From Wolfiporia cocos (taxonomy: Eukaryota; Basidiomycota; Agaricomycetes; Polyporales; Phaeolaceae): a stretch of 64,000 nt of DNA. The notes beneath the pieces are model-generated. The model did not search any database and was not told the origin of the DNA. It worked only from the letters and a program-made list of their open reading frames with translations. The stretch is from assembly GCA_029448655.1 (NCBI GenBank), contig JACCLO010000039.1:36118-100117 (forward strand). The letters are read 5' to 3'. This document shows, in pieces, positions 1-11,036 of the stretch (position 1 is its first letter; the number at the start of each line of letters is the position of its first letter). Both the position numbers and the translations under genes were made by a program.

Positions 1-377
1 AGTGCCCGCAGGGCTTTTGCGACATTTCAGATTGTGCATGAGCCAGCGAAGGTTCACTGTACGAGTATGATCGAGGCCGATCATGATCGGTCAAGCTGTG
101 GCTGAACTACCTCAGATGGGCATTCTGCCTACCAGCTGGCTTTCTGTGGTGTGTTCTGTGTCGTTTTGGTGTGTGTTTGATCGTGCCCTGGTATTCTTAC
201 ATGTGTCTAAAGTCTATGGCACATTTATATTGCAGCCGCAGCCACGCGCGAGCTGGAACGGCCAAAGACAATCGAGGCAGGGCACCGGCCGTGCGGGCCG
301 TCTGGTCCCTTGGGGACACCTGTTCCTGGCCGTGCATGGCATCCCGTGCATGGTCCAGGAGCGCCATCCCTTCAGAT

Positions 378-569
378 ATGAAGCTTATTGAGGAGGAGCT
401 GGACTATAGGTATCAAGTTGCTGAGGATGAAGTGGACGAGCAGTGTGAAGATGAAGAGGGAAACAGGGCAGAAAATTATAAAGACAAGGATGGGGATTTG
501 GGTCTGGATGAGGACAGAGTTGACAATCTGGATGACCTGCTCAGCAAGAATGGCTTTGCACCACTTTGA
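378..569 (+). pseudogene. acidic C-terminal tail of an unidentified, probably transposon-borne protein
   Basis: The frame reads as a 63-residue acidic tail that starts MKLIEEELDYRYQVAEDE and ends LDDLLSKNGFAPL before a TGA stop. The composition looks like a real protein end. The upstream part is in other frames and I could not join it to an exon with confidence. The surroundings are repeats, so an ancient transposase-like gene is the most likely source, but I do not recognise the family. It could also be a chance acidic frame. Confidence 0.3.
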
Positions 570-842
570 GCAATATACACAGCTTCTCAGATGTGCTCAG
601 ATTTTTGTAGTTTGAGCATTCTCAACATCATGTATACCACTTATTTTGTACATTGTGATTCTACATGATGGTTCTGAGGCCTCTAGGTGTGCACCACATT
701 GTGTGGCATATGCCACAGGCTATAGTATATCCACATAGGTAAGCTGCAACAGCACTTTGCAATTCATATGCCAGCCTGACTACCAAACAACAATTCTATA
801 CCAGTCTGATGATTAGTTTCCCAGTCACACATTGAATTTGAC
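570..842. other. unassigned AT-rich spacer
   Basis: No convincing reading frame, LTR terminus or RNA gene was seen here. Confidence 0.4.
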
Positions 843-1469
843 TAGTGATGTGCAGGCCCAGCCCAGCCCAAAAGCCCTGGCTTTGATGGCCCACCGCTTT
901 TCAAAACCTCAGGCCGGGCCCTCACTGACAGCTCACAGCTTGGCCCAGCCTGGGCCAGGGCCAAGCTGGGGCCTACCACTGCTAGGATAGTCATCACTAT
1001 AGCCTTGAAAGTTTGAAATACACCATTTTCAATTGTTCCTTGATGAAAAGGAACATTGAGGCCTACAAATTATAGTGGTATTAAGTGTCAAAATAACCTT
1101 CCACCAGCATGGCATTCAGTAGTGCACCTGCCATATGGGGTATTGTATAGGTGCCCAATGGTGAGTGGCAGGCTTCAACATTAAGGACATGACTTATTGG
1201 CTTTTTATGTAGTCTGAAATGAACAGCATATAATACTATAGTTTAGTTAAGCATACTACTATCCTGTACAATCTTATATTGTAGTTGCCAGACATTGTAG
1301 CCATTAAGGTCACCAGGCTGGGGCTCAACAGCTCAGCCTGGCTCAGCCTGAGATACAAGCTGGGCCCTGGGCCATCTCAAGCCATGTTGTAAAGCCTAGC
1401 TCACCCCAGCCCAAGTAGGGCTTGGCCCAGCTTGGCTCTGGCCTCAAGCCAGGCCTGGCACATCACCTA
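843..1469. mobile_element. hAT-like non-autonomous DNA transposon (MITE), copy 1
   Basis: The element starts TAGTGATGTGC and ends in the inverted complement (GCACATCACCTA), with long GC-rich ends made of GGCCCAGCC-type words and an AT-rich centre. The flanks share TTTGAC, and an 8-bp duplication with one mismatch fits. A second copy lies at 36185-37043 with a clean 8-bp duplication. It has no coding capacity. The TAGTGATG ends and 8-bp duplication suggest the hAT superfamily; that assignment is inference. Confidence 0.65.
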
Positions 1470-1726
1470 GTTTGACTGACATTGATAAGATACCTTCAGA
1501 GTGGCGATTGAATGCTACTCTGCTGTTGATATTATCAGCACTTATCTACAGAGATCAGATCCTTCCTTGATTGGCAAGTACCTCCAGCACTGCTCCAGCA
1601 CTGGTAAGTCATCTCTGTCAGGAATTAGAACCAGTTGTAATCACTTCAAATCAGTTCACACCTCATACAGTTCAATCCAAAGACAAACCAGTTCTACCCA
1701 AATCCTATAACCACCCCACATTAATG
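1470..1726. other. unassigned flank between MITE and LTR
   Basis: Short overlapping frames only (69 and 74 codons). Nothing recognisable. Confidence 0.35.
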
Positions 1727-2345
1727 TGTCACAAGAAATTGTGGCGTCATTTTCCCCATTTTTCCATGTTTTTATGCCAAAATGCTGGTTTTTAGCCGCT
1801 CGTAGGACAGCACGTGCATAGGTAGATAAATGCTTTATCTTATCTAGCTACATCACGGTCTTTCGTCATCACTAGGTAACAACGTCACCTTGTATTGTAG
1901 CACATGACTTGACTGCACACAGACCACACCTTTAGGGCAAGGCAGTTAGGTAGTTAGGGAGTTGCTGCATGTATATATACTTGGTGACGTCTGAGGTACT
2001 CCTCAGACTTAGTATCTCAGCCTAGGGGGTGTGTCCCCTGGCAACCTCTCAAAACCCTCTGCTGCCTGGCTTGAGTGTAACAGCGAACTGCATTAGCAAC
2101 AAGCCCGCTGCTCTCTCCTTGAGGGTGGGGGCCTCTTTCAATATTATTCTTGCTTCACTCTCTGCTCGCTAGTCTGGGGGCATTGTGGTACACTCATGGG
2201 TTGTGACCTCAGGCATTCGGTGAGGCATCTCAATAGATGCAGCCTCCTGTTCTCCCCTTACGAGGATGGGGGCCCTGTAGGGCGGATATATAGGATATAT
2301 AGGGGTTCCCCCGCTTAGGCAGGTAGCATGGTGGTTACCGTGTCA
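1727..2345 (+). repeat. gypsy LTR, TATA-hairpin subfamily B
   Basis: It begins TGTCACAAG and ends CCGTGTCA like the other LTRs here, and has a TATATATA box near 1972. The box is followed by a perfect inverted repeat, GTCTGAGG-TACT-CCTCAGAC, at 1989-2008. The related copy at 19899-20501 aligns over its length. The flanks (taatg and tatca) are not a duplication, so it is either the end of a degraded element or has a rearranged flank. Confidence 0.75.
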
Positions 2346-2450
2346 TATCACAACATCTCAGAAGCCCAAGAAACTGTTCTAATACTCCCAACAAAACAAA
2401 GCTACCACAAGGCAATATCTAAACATAAGGTTTATCAAATTCCTGATCTA

Positions 2451-2828
2451 TGTCACAGATCTGGGACATTCTACGAATTTTTCTATATTTTTACCTATTT
2501 TTCTGGCATTTCTACGAGCTTATTTACACTTACACTTGTAACCGCCCATAGACACGTCCATGTACACAAACAACACATACATAACATGCATGTCCAAACT
2601 AGTTACTCAGCGGACTAGTTCTCCGAAGTCACACCCCTTAGTAATATCCCAATACCAGGCTATGTCACTAGGGATGACATGGAATACCGTGTGTATCATG
2701 CAATGGGGAATACCCCCCTAATATAACCCTATACTCCTGATGAGGAGGAGCAGGCTATGTCCTGCCTATAAGATGCAGGTCACCATGCATGTCATAAGTC
2801 TCAGTGGTCGAGTATGACACGGATAACT
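2451..2828 (+). repeat. old truncated gypsy LTR (relative of the 699-bp LTR)
   Basis: It begins TGTCACAGATCTGGGACAT and follows the 699-bp LTR of the 21693 element (sense orientation) through recognisable blocks such as CTATATTTTTACCTATTT and the GGCTATGTCA block. It is diverged and stops where the small TRIM-like element begins at 2829, so its 3' half is missing. Confidence 0.65.
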
Positions 2829-3748
2829 TATCACAAGACGCGCTGCGGACCCAATGCAACGTGCTTATGAGTGGCATAATAGCCACTCCCCCAAAAGGGC
2901 TACGATAACAGCTCATGCTGCTATCGAGGGTCCAGCTATATCTGCAGTTCATATTCCCACGCTCGGCGCCTATTAGACACTCTATGGTGTAGGCCATGTA
3001 TGCCGGCGCCACGTACGGGTAATGTACCCTAGTTATTGCTCCGTAACGTCTATGATATTATGCTTTCGCATTATCTGTGACATTACCCCCACTTCAAGGA
3101 TTAACCGTCTCTGGTTAAGGAGATAACTTAGGCTGCATCAAGCCGCCCCCGGTACTAAGTATCACTTCTACTATGCTTTGTCATTGTGCCTGGTGAAGGG
3201 TACCCCCAATCCCTTATACCATTTGGCTTATGACGTGTGTGCCAACCTCTTGAAGGCCCGACTTACACCCTGGATTTTGGGTGCGGGTTAAGGCTATTTA
3301 ATAGTAGTTTTTACCACGCAAGCTTTGACCAATCTTATCCCCTGATACCTTACGGTTATAGAGGGGCCCCATGATACAGGGGGTCACGTGGTGGGTACTT
3401 TTCCCTCAGCCGCCAGTGGTTCGGAAGCGCCCCAGGCAGTGGAAATATTTGCCACCACCCAGGTTCGAACCGGCGACCGGGTGAGCTGTTATTATATCAC
3501 AAGACGCGCTGCGGACCCAATGCAACGTGCTTATGAGTGGCATAATAGCCACTCCCCCAAAAGGGCTACGATAACAGCTCATGCTGCTATCGAGGGTCCA
3601 GCTATATCTGCAGTTCATATTCCCACGCTCGGCGCCTATTAGACACTCTATGGTGTAGGCCATGTATGCCGGCGCCACGTACGGGTAATGTACCCTAGTT
3701 ATTGCTCCGTAACGTCTATGATATTATGCTTTCGCATTATCTGTGACA
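2829..3748 (-). mobile_element. TRIM-like miniature LTR retrotransposon (920 bp)
   Basis: Two identical 254-bp direct repeats (2829-3082 and 3495-3748) flank a 412-bp interior with no coding capacity. Read on the minus strand, the 3' LTR is the left copy. Next to it lies a polypurine tract (GAAGTGGGGGTAA in sense) and a stem-loop (arms 3101-3106 and 3113-3118). Beside the 5' LTR, after a 2-nt TA spacer, 3482-3492 matches an 11-nt word in the LTR, the self-priming arrangement. The LTR starts TGTCACAG and ends TGATA. The outer flanks (taact and catgc) do not match, so the element is rearranged or recombined. Solo relatives lie at 18000-18230 and 36421-36665. Confidence 0.75.
3482..3492 (-). promoter_or_regulatory. 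predicted self-priming binding site of the TRIM-like element
   Basis: The plus strand reads TGAGCTGTTAT, then TA, then the LTR edge. The same LTR carries the exact complement ATAACAGCTCA on the plus strand (once in each LTR). That gives 11 of 11 pairs at the same spacing as in the two larger families here. Functional use is inferred from Tf1/sushi elements. Confidence 0.6.
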
Positions 3749-3749
3749 C

Positions 3750-4136
3750 ATGCAAGAGCTGCGGCCGGAAGGACTGCACAAACATGGAGGGGTGATGCAA
3801 TTGGAGGGTGCCAGCATCCAAGGTGGACAATAAGGGGGCTCAGAAATCTACTAGCGGCAACCCCCCCACACCTCATGGCAAAGGTCACATGGTCCAGGTC
3901 ACCACAACAGAGATGTGGATCCCAGATGACAGTGACAACTCCATGGGCAACTCCACCGCCCATTCATCCGTGCGCATCACGGAGGTAGAGGAACCACTGG
4001 CCAGTACACCGGCTCCATCAACAGCCCCAATTGGTCAGCCACCGAATTGGGGCACTACCATTATCCCATGGCATTCAGTTGCCCAGAAAACTCCTGACCA
4101 TCCAGCTAGCGAGTCGAATTTTCGCCTTCAGCACAT
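3750..4136 (+). pseudogene. 3' remnant of gag
   Basis: The frame begins with a Cys-rich stretch (TCKSCGRKDC) directly at the edge of the TRIM-like LTR, has one TGA near 3795, and runs on to the pol start as a Ser/Thr/Pro-rich tail. It stands where the intact element at 26908-28947 has its Gag C-terminus. It is too short and diverged for a firm family assignment. Confidence 0.4.
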
Positions 4137-6077
4137 GTGAATCCTTGCCTATGTGTGCTGTGTACTAGTATAGTTGCCTGTACTGCTGACCTGCTTGTAA
4201 AAAATTGTGAAAATTTATATCACTATTACAAGAATCATGCATGTGATAAGTCCCGATCTTTCCAGATCTGGGTTGACTTGTGGGTCTATGGTCAGAAAGT
4301 GCAAGGCTTGGCTTTAATCGATAGTGGAGCAACGTTATCAGTCATCAACTCAGACTTTGTTGACAAACATCGTCTAGTCACCCACGATAAGAAAGACCCT
4401 TTTTGGATTCATAATGCAGATGGATCATACAACAAAAATGGTCTCATCAATAAGTCAGTTAAAGGATTCATGCAACATGGCGAGCACAAGGAAAAGGTAT
4501 TCCTTACCATCATGAAAATCCACAACCACGACCTTATCCTAGGATATGACTGGTTAATTAAACATAACCCCACTATGGACTGGAACTCTGGCAGTCTGGT
4601 ATATCGATGTGGGTCTGCATGCCCAGAAGCCTCAGAATCGTCCCCTGATTCGGAAGAAGTTGCACCCGATGACGAAGAGGACAATAATAACATCAGCAAC
4701 ATTTGGGATTCTGCGCTAGACACGATTGGAGATGGAAACCCTGATGATCCATTTATCAAGTGGATCGGTACCCTGTCCAATGAGGAATTGGGACTCCTCA
4801 TGGGAATGGTAGGAGAAATCCACCAGAACAGACCAGAAGCTGCAACCGAAAAATGGAAGCAGCTTGTGCCTAAGGAATATTGGGAATTCGGCCCAATGGT
4901 ATTTTCGCAAAAAGCATCCGAAAGGATGCCAACACGTAAGCCATATGATCATGCCATCAATTTAATCGAAGGCACTCCATTGCCAACACTGGCCAAACCA
5001 TATTCCCTCTTGCCAAAGGAAGAAAATTCCCTCCGTGACTGGATCGCTGAAGAAAAGCGAAAAGGCTACATCTGAGATTCAAGCTCCCCTATGGCCAGCC
5101 CAGTATTTTTCGTTGCCAAGAAAGATGGAACCTTGTGCATGGTAATCAATTACAGGAAGCTGAACGAAATAACTGTGGATAACAAGTACCCTATACCCCA
5201 GATATCGGACCTTATCAACCAACTCTCAGGTGCATCGATCTTTACTAAGATCGACCTGAGATGGGGTTACAACAACGTCCGTATCAAGGAAGGTGATGAA
5301 TGGAAAACAGCATTCATTACTAAACAGGGGTTGTACGAAGCCATGGTTATGTATTTCGGTTTCAAGAACGTGCCAGGGACTTTCCAAGCAATGATGAACG
5401 ACGTCCTAAAGGATTTCATTGCCACCGGAAAAGTCATAGTCTATCTGGACGACATACTGATCTTTGGCAACGACTTAGCGGAACACCGCAAAATCACCAA
5501 GGCAGTCCTGAAAAGGCTGCGGGACAATGATCTATATGCCAAACCCGAGAAATGCTTCTTTGAAAAAAGTAGCATCGACTATTTGGGTATGATAATTTCT
5601 AAGGGCAGAGTCGAAATGGACCCCTCGAAACTATCAGGAGTATTAGATTGGCTGACCCCAACCAAGGTGAAGGAAGTTCAAGCCTTTTTAGGCTTTGCGA
5701 ACTTCTATCGGCGGTTTATTCAGGACTTCTTGAAAATTGTGAAACCCCTGACAACACTCATGAAGAAGTCGGAGAAATGGCATTGGGATGAAGCACAGGA
5801 AGAAGCTTTCCAAAAGCTCAAGGCGGCCTTTACAACTGCCCCCATCTTACATATTCCGGACAAAATTCAGAAATTCCGTATAGAAGCCAACACATCAGAC
5901 TTTGCGACTGGAGCAGTCCTAACGCAATGGTCACCAGATAGTTGGAAATGGAATCCTTGCGCCTTCTATTCCACAGGCATGACTGCCCCGGAACGGAACT
6001 ACAAAATTTATGACAAAGAGATGCTAGCCATAATTCGAGCATTAGAAGAATGGCAACATTATCTCGAAGGTCACCCG
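4137..6077 (+). pseudogene. pol 5' half: aspartic protease, reverse transcriptase, start of RNase H
   Basis: The protease motif LIDSGATLSVI and the following ILGYDWL are clear. A TGA at 5072-5074 stands where the intact copy at 22431-26966 has Arg (GYI-stop-DSSSP against GYIRHSKSP), compatible with a CGA to TGA change. Reverse transcriptase resumes in the same frame with the FTKIDLRWGYNNV and VYLDDILIFG motifs, then the RNase H start (RIEANTSDFATGAVL). The frame stops at GHP where the non-autonomous element inserted, and resumes at 12131. Confidence 0.93.
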
Positions 6078-7171
6078 TGACACAGATGGCTCTGTGGGAC
6101 TCACCAAGCCAGTATCCTGCGATGAACTAGGCGACTTAGGTGAGGAAGAGGTTATCAGACGCAGTAGGAGGTAGGAGGTTCTTCTACGGCGTACGCCGAG
6201 AAGAATAGAACTGAAGTTAAAGAGCGCTTGGCTCCTACTTATATACATTGTGTCGGGAGGGCACGTGCTACTAGCTAGCGGTTGCCTTACCGGGTTATGT
6301 GGCTTTGCCAAGTGGCGAAGCTTTATCTTATCTGATGTTTAGTTACTCTATCTAGAATGGCCGTGGAAGGCCCTAATGGCCGACCCAATCGTAATAGAGG
6401 GATTATGTCTTATCTGTGATACTAACGCGGGCGCAGCCCGGGTATAGGTGAAGCCGGTTGCCGGATACCTTGCGGCATAATGGCGATTGGCCGTGCTTCG
6501 TTGGATGACCAAGGCGAGACGCCGAGGTCGTTATGCCATTGGACGGGTAGTACCGTGGCATGTGTTACAGCCCGGTCCGGATGGTTACCGGGGCATGTAT
6601 TGGTCTTAGCCGTGAGGCGAGGACCGGTGTTTGGGCAGCGCCGTGATGGCAGAAGCCCGGGACTTGGAGAACGCCGAGTCCGTGAGATGGCCGAGAAGGC
6701 CGAGCCTATAGCGATATTGCCTTGATGCTAATATAGTGCTATTTGGCCGTGTTGCCATTATTATGCGAAGGCGTGGCGCGCCTGAGGTGCCATTGTGATC
6801 AAGGATCTTATGGCGGTGGGAAGCCGGGAAGGCCGACCCAATAGTACAAGGCCGCGAGGCACTGTTTGTACATGTGGACATTATTATGCGAGCGTGCCGC
6901 GCTCGGCCTATCATTATGATCTACGATCTATGACGTGGCTGGTCTTGCTCTGACGGGCGAGACCTTTATGACGTAGCTGTAACTATGCTATTGGACCGGA
7001 AGGTGCCGTAGCGTTATGTATGCTGGTCATGTGGTGATAAGCCCAGTTAAGAGCTTGTCGTGGTGGCAATGGGAGTTAACCCGTAGATAACTTGTAGTTA
7101 GACGTATAAATCCCAGGTAAATTGCTATAATCGTAGGAAAAATGCTGTAAGCCCCAGATAAATCTGTGACA
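6078..7171 (-). repeat. 3' LTR of the non-autonomous element
   Basis: It runs from TGACACAG to CTGTGACA on the plus strand (TGTCACAG to CTGTGTCA in sense). The TATATAA box and hairpin are the same as in the right copy. The 81- and 102-codon frames inside are repeated identically in both LTRs and show no protein-like features. Confidence 0.95.
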
Positions 7172-7208
7172 TTACCCCCGCTTTAGGTTTCATCGTCCCT
7201 GATGAAAC
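7172..7208 (-). promoter_or_regulatory. polypurine tract plus adjacent stem-loop
   Basis: In sense the tract reads AAAGCGGGGGTAA and touches the 3' LTR. Upstream of it, 7187-7208 is a perfect 8-bp stem (GTTTCATC with GATGAAAC) around the sense loop AGGGAC. The same loop and position, with different arms, occur in the other elements here. Confidence 0.8.
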
Positions 7209-10200
7209 TATTCCTCATTGTGTACGTCCCAAGAGCGGTATAACGCGTGATGACGAAGTGTCAAATGCCGTTATGGTGCTGCTTCAATTTGTCAATTGAA
7301 CAGGGATAAATGGGAGTTTCAGGACTTGTGGTGGAACCTGAGCGTGGAAGGCGATTTTATTCCTTATAGTGATTTGTAACGCGTGATAGCGAAGTGCTAA
7401 ATGCCGTTACTAGCGATTATCAACGCGTGATGACCGAAAGGTCAAATGCCGTTGTTAGGGAGATGTAGTCGTGTTACTAGAGTGTGCTGTCATTGTGCAT
7501 GCGGATCCTAAGAGGAGGGACTCTCCTGTTATCGCTGAAGGTGTTCTAGTGCCTTTTCGCGACCTTGGTCGGATTATTGCTTTTGCTTATGACGTTACTC
7601 GTAGTAGAAGGCGATATGGAAATGGTCATCATATAGTGCCTTTGAATCTACTTGTAATCTGTATCTCCAATAGCTTGCCAAGCGTATTAGAGGGTGCATT
7701 GTGTCGTTGTACGTATTTCGGATAGCATTGTGCGATATTCCTTAGAGTGAGGGCTTCACTGTTAGCTCTGGAGATTTTCTAGTGTCTCTTCGAGCCCTTG
7801 GGCGGATATGTTGCTTATGCGTAGTACCCATTGAGTGTGACATAGCGGTGCTTTTTCGACGTCTATTGCCTAGCGGTGAATGGGATTGCAAGTTCCTTCG
7901 TTCGCGTGGCGGGTGTCTTAGGCTTTGTGCTTGTACAGGGGTAATCCTACTTTGTACGACTTATGCGGTTTGAACGGTTATTAAAGGGCGTCGCCTTATG
8001 AACGTTTATGAGGCGTCGCCTCCCTAGTATCGCAAGTACTAAGCGTGTGACATTTGTCAATGCCCATTTGTTACAGGGGTTGTGTCCCCTAGTTAGATTG
8101 CTTCTACGTAGCGATCTCTTCGGAGTCGTAAGTTCCGGAATGAAGCTGTGCCTTCGTTGTTGTATGCACTTATTTATTAACGAGTAGGCTTCTCGTGTAA
8201 AACCCCATAGTATAAGTACTAATCATTGTGCATTATGGTCAATGCTTATGATTGTATTCCCTGATACTGTAGTGTCGTTGCCGTAGTGAGGCCTTATTGG
8301 GTAACCGTGAGAACATACATCCTTGTCAGGAGTTGTCTCGTATAGGTGTATCCCGTAAGGGCTGAAGTCCCATGGTGGCGATGACGGTAGTTTCCAATGT
8401 GCTTGTATGTCGTTAAAGTCGTTCTTCGATTGAGTATGACATTGTAAGCGTGGGAACTGGGATGATCGTTGGGGAAGGGTATATTTCGCTATTGGATAGA
8501 TAGCTACTATATTCCTATTACAGGGTTGTCGTCCATATACGAATAGGACAGTACGAGCATGAATGAGGGTAATCGGGCCTCTTAGTGCATGTCGTTTGTT
8601 GCTTTAATGACCGTAAGGTTCATTTGTAAGCGTGGGATAGTGGACTTGTTAAGGTCCTAGGTGCGAAATTAGGGTTTCCACCCCCTCTTTCACGTTTGAT
8701 CTCCCGATCAAACCTATCCAGATGGTTTTGGTTTTTAAAGAGGTTAAACCGCCTCTATACCCAGATAAGGGTGGGTGGATGTGGGCCGAAGGTATTCTTG
8801 ACGTATATCCATATACGGCTGTATCCAGTGTAGTCGCTCGCATATGCGACCAGATTTTTATACTAAGGTTTCCAAGCCCTAGTTTGTCGGAATCGAAGGG
8901 TTTTCCAGGCCCATATTCGATGTAGTGACGAGATGTAATCCTTTCTTGACGTAAGGATACAGATCCGGATTTATTTATTACGCGTCTCGACGGCGTAGGT
9001 TTCCGTAAACCAAGCAATTAAATGATAACCGATTGCCAAATCGGCTTGATTGAATTAATAAGGGGGACTCCCTTGTTATCTCTGGAAGTTTTCGAGTGCT
9101 TCTTCGAGACCTTTTGCGGACGATCGCATTGAGTTGCTAAGGTGTATTTTTCGAATTCGGTTATTCTCCCCACAGAGAAAAGTTGAATCGAAGTGAAATC
9201 AAAAGTGAGGTAGCTAGCCTCGTGACGAATTTTGCGATTGGCGTGCGAAATTGTCGACTTCAATACAGGGGGGGACCGGTTGGAAACCGGTGTAGATTCG
9301 GCGATTGTGCGAGAATGCCGAATGAAGTGTGATTCTAGAAGCCTTGCGGCCTCCGCTACACTTCAAGGGAACGCGTATTAATAGCGTGTGTCCCTTGTTT
9401 TCCTTTCCTCTAACCCAGATTGCAAGATTCAATGAAGTAATCTTGTTGCGATCTGTTTGTACATGGGTGGCTGGTGGAAACAGCGCTGTACCCAATTATT
9501 TATAGACGCTTGTCAGACGTCTCTTCCCAATCGGATGGTAATTTCCTTGTCAGGAATTCCATTACCAAAAGGGGTGCCCCCGTTCTAAGGTTCTTTGTGA
9601 CATGTGACCAAATGACAGATGCTCAATAACCCGAATCCCCTTTTCAGGAGCGAAGACCGAAGTCAAACGGGCGCCGATAGATTAAGAATCTTAATCGACT
9701 TGGTACTTAGGCATTCCCATAGTAATAATAGTTATAAGCATATGTTTGCCAAGCGTACGCGATCCTACGTCGAGTAAGGTACTAGTATCGTTTTTCGATT
9801 GACTTATTGTACCTAAGACGTAAAAGGTTGCTTTATATGTACATAAGCGACCTTAACCAGGCTAGATAACCTGGGAACCAGCAGGTGACGCAGGATTTCC
9901 AGAGGCGAATACAAATGCTATTGGACGGTTTCTAAGCTACTTTACAAAGTAAGTAAGCTACTAGGAGCCGCCACTAAAACTACATATTTATCTACTTATT
10001 GACTGGGATACCAGGGTACCTGAAAGAGAGCTCATCATCAGCGATCAACGCTGAGTGGTCATGTCTAACACAAGAAGAACGGGGGCATGGTTAGGGGCGC
10101 CCTTGTCAGGACGCCGCGCGGAATTTAGCCGACAGGTGTCTTCATCGAAGCGCGCGACTTCCTTCTAGAAAGAGAGTCGGTGACTGCCAGCGCTTGATAA

Positions 10201-11023
10201 GCTGGGTCACATGGTTGGGAATAGGATACACAGCCCATTTCCTCGTGGAGATGAGCTGGAAAGTGGTCGCAGTATTACACCGCGACCGGTCCGCGCTTTA
10301 GTGGTAAGGCTTGCCATCTATAGCCACCTGGGTGTCACATCAGGGCTAAAAAACCATCCGTCGATCTAAGATCGCGCATTCACGAGCGCTCCACACATCA
10401 AGGATGGTGGGCAACGCCGCATGCTTCCGGTGGGGCCCCAACTCGGTTTAACCCAGGCTCGCACACCGAGCTGCCCGTAGGACTTACGCTATTGGCTACC
10501 GCGAGTGACCTCGGCTGGTTTGGCCTTGCGAGCCGCACCACCTCACCACTTGGATTCCCCGAAGGAGATCCCAAGCGGGCCCCTTACGCCTGGGGGGCGG
10601 CTTTGGAAGATTCCCACACCCAACTAAGGGAATACGCCGAAGCGCATATCCCTATGGGGATCCTACTGGTAGTGTTGGGTCCCTGAACAGGGATTGCCAA
10701 GACAGGGGGCTGCGCGCACACAGGCAGACGGTCCCCTTTTCCCAATAGGCGGGTCTCAACCGCTGGCACCAGCAACCTTGTCAGGAAGCCGGCGCCTCTC
10801 CTTAACCCTGGAGTCCGGGTTCGCAGGACGCATGCTGCTGATTAGGCAAGCAGCGCCCCACTGGGTGGCAGCAGGCCGCTAAGCCCGCCGCCGATGTATC
10901 CCAATCCGCAACCACGGAGCATACATCCCCTTTGCAGGAGAGTAGCGGCCCCTGCGCTATCTCAGACACCTGTTGGAGGAAAAACCCAGGCGCCACCAGT
11001 TAAGGAGGCGCAGGGGGGTAGGT
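7209..11023 (-). ncRNA. non-coding interior of the LARD with repeated stem-loop modules
   Basis: No frame here looks like a gene (longest about 122 codons, no family match). Instead there are repeated inverted-repeat modules. Three 31-32-nt units at 7242-7272, 7378-7408 and 7422-7453 share 10-nt flanks, while the hairpin arms between them change in compensation. Three units near 7499-7585, 7733-7815 and 9057-9135 are degenerate copies of one another and begin with a hairpin. Hairpins with the loop TTGTCA recur at 7283-7300, 8051-8062, 8320-8331, 9504-9522, 9537-9566, 10096-10115 and around 10778. The likely role is as genomic RNA structure (packaging or translation-free carrier RNA), which is inference. 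Confidence 0.65.
7242..7453. repeat. triplicated AACGCGTGAT / AAATGCCGTT stem-loop module
   Basis: Each copy is AACGCGTGAT, a short hairpin, then AAATGCCGTT. The centres are GAC-GAAGT-GTC, AGC-GAAGT-GCT and GACC-GAAA-GGTC. The flanks are identical in all copies, and they can themselves pair (AAC-GCGT with ATGC-C-GTT). Arm changes keep pairing, the mark of a selected structure. Confidence 0.8.
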
Positions 11024-11034
11024 AGTTCTATTCT
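11024..11034 (-). promoter_or_regulatory. self-priming binding site (11 nt) of the non-autonomous element
   Basis: In sense, LTR end, TA, then AGAATAGAACT. The exact complement AGTTCTATTCT (sense) lies in the LTR at 11161-11171, 33 nt after the start of the TATATAA box. This is the position expected for the RNA 5' end, as in Tf1. Confidence 0.75.
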
Positions 11035-11036
11035 TA

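Noticed and set aside
3455..3492. tRNA gene or SINE suggested by GGTTCGAACC
   Set aside because: No complete A box at the right distance and no acceptor-stem pairing. The word lies beside the self-priming site of a miniature LTR element.
6480..6914. Open frames of 81 and 102 codons, repeated at 11439-11873
   Set aside because: They lie inside both LTR copies and are identical only because the LTRs are. No protein-like features.
8649..9495. Three successive minus-strand frames (122, 81 and 93 codons) in the non-autonomous element
   Set aside because: No motif, no overlap pattern typical of gag-pol, and the same stretch contains repeated hairpin modules that explain the sequence better.
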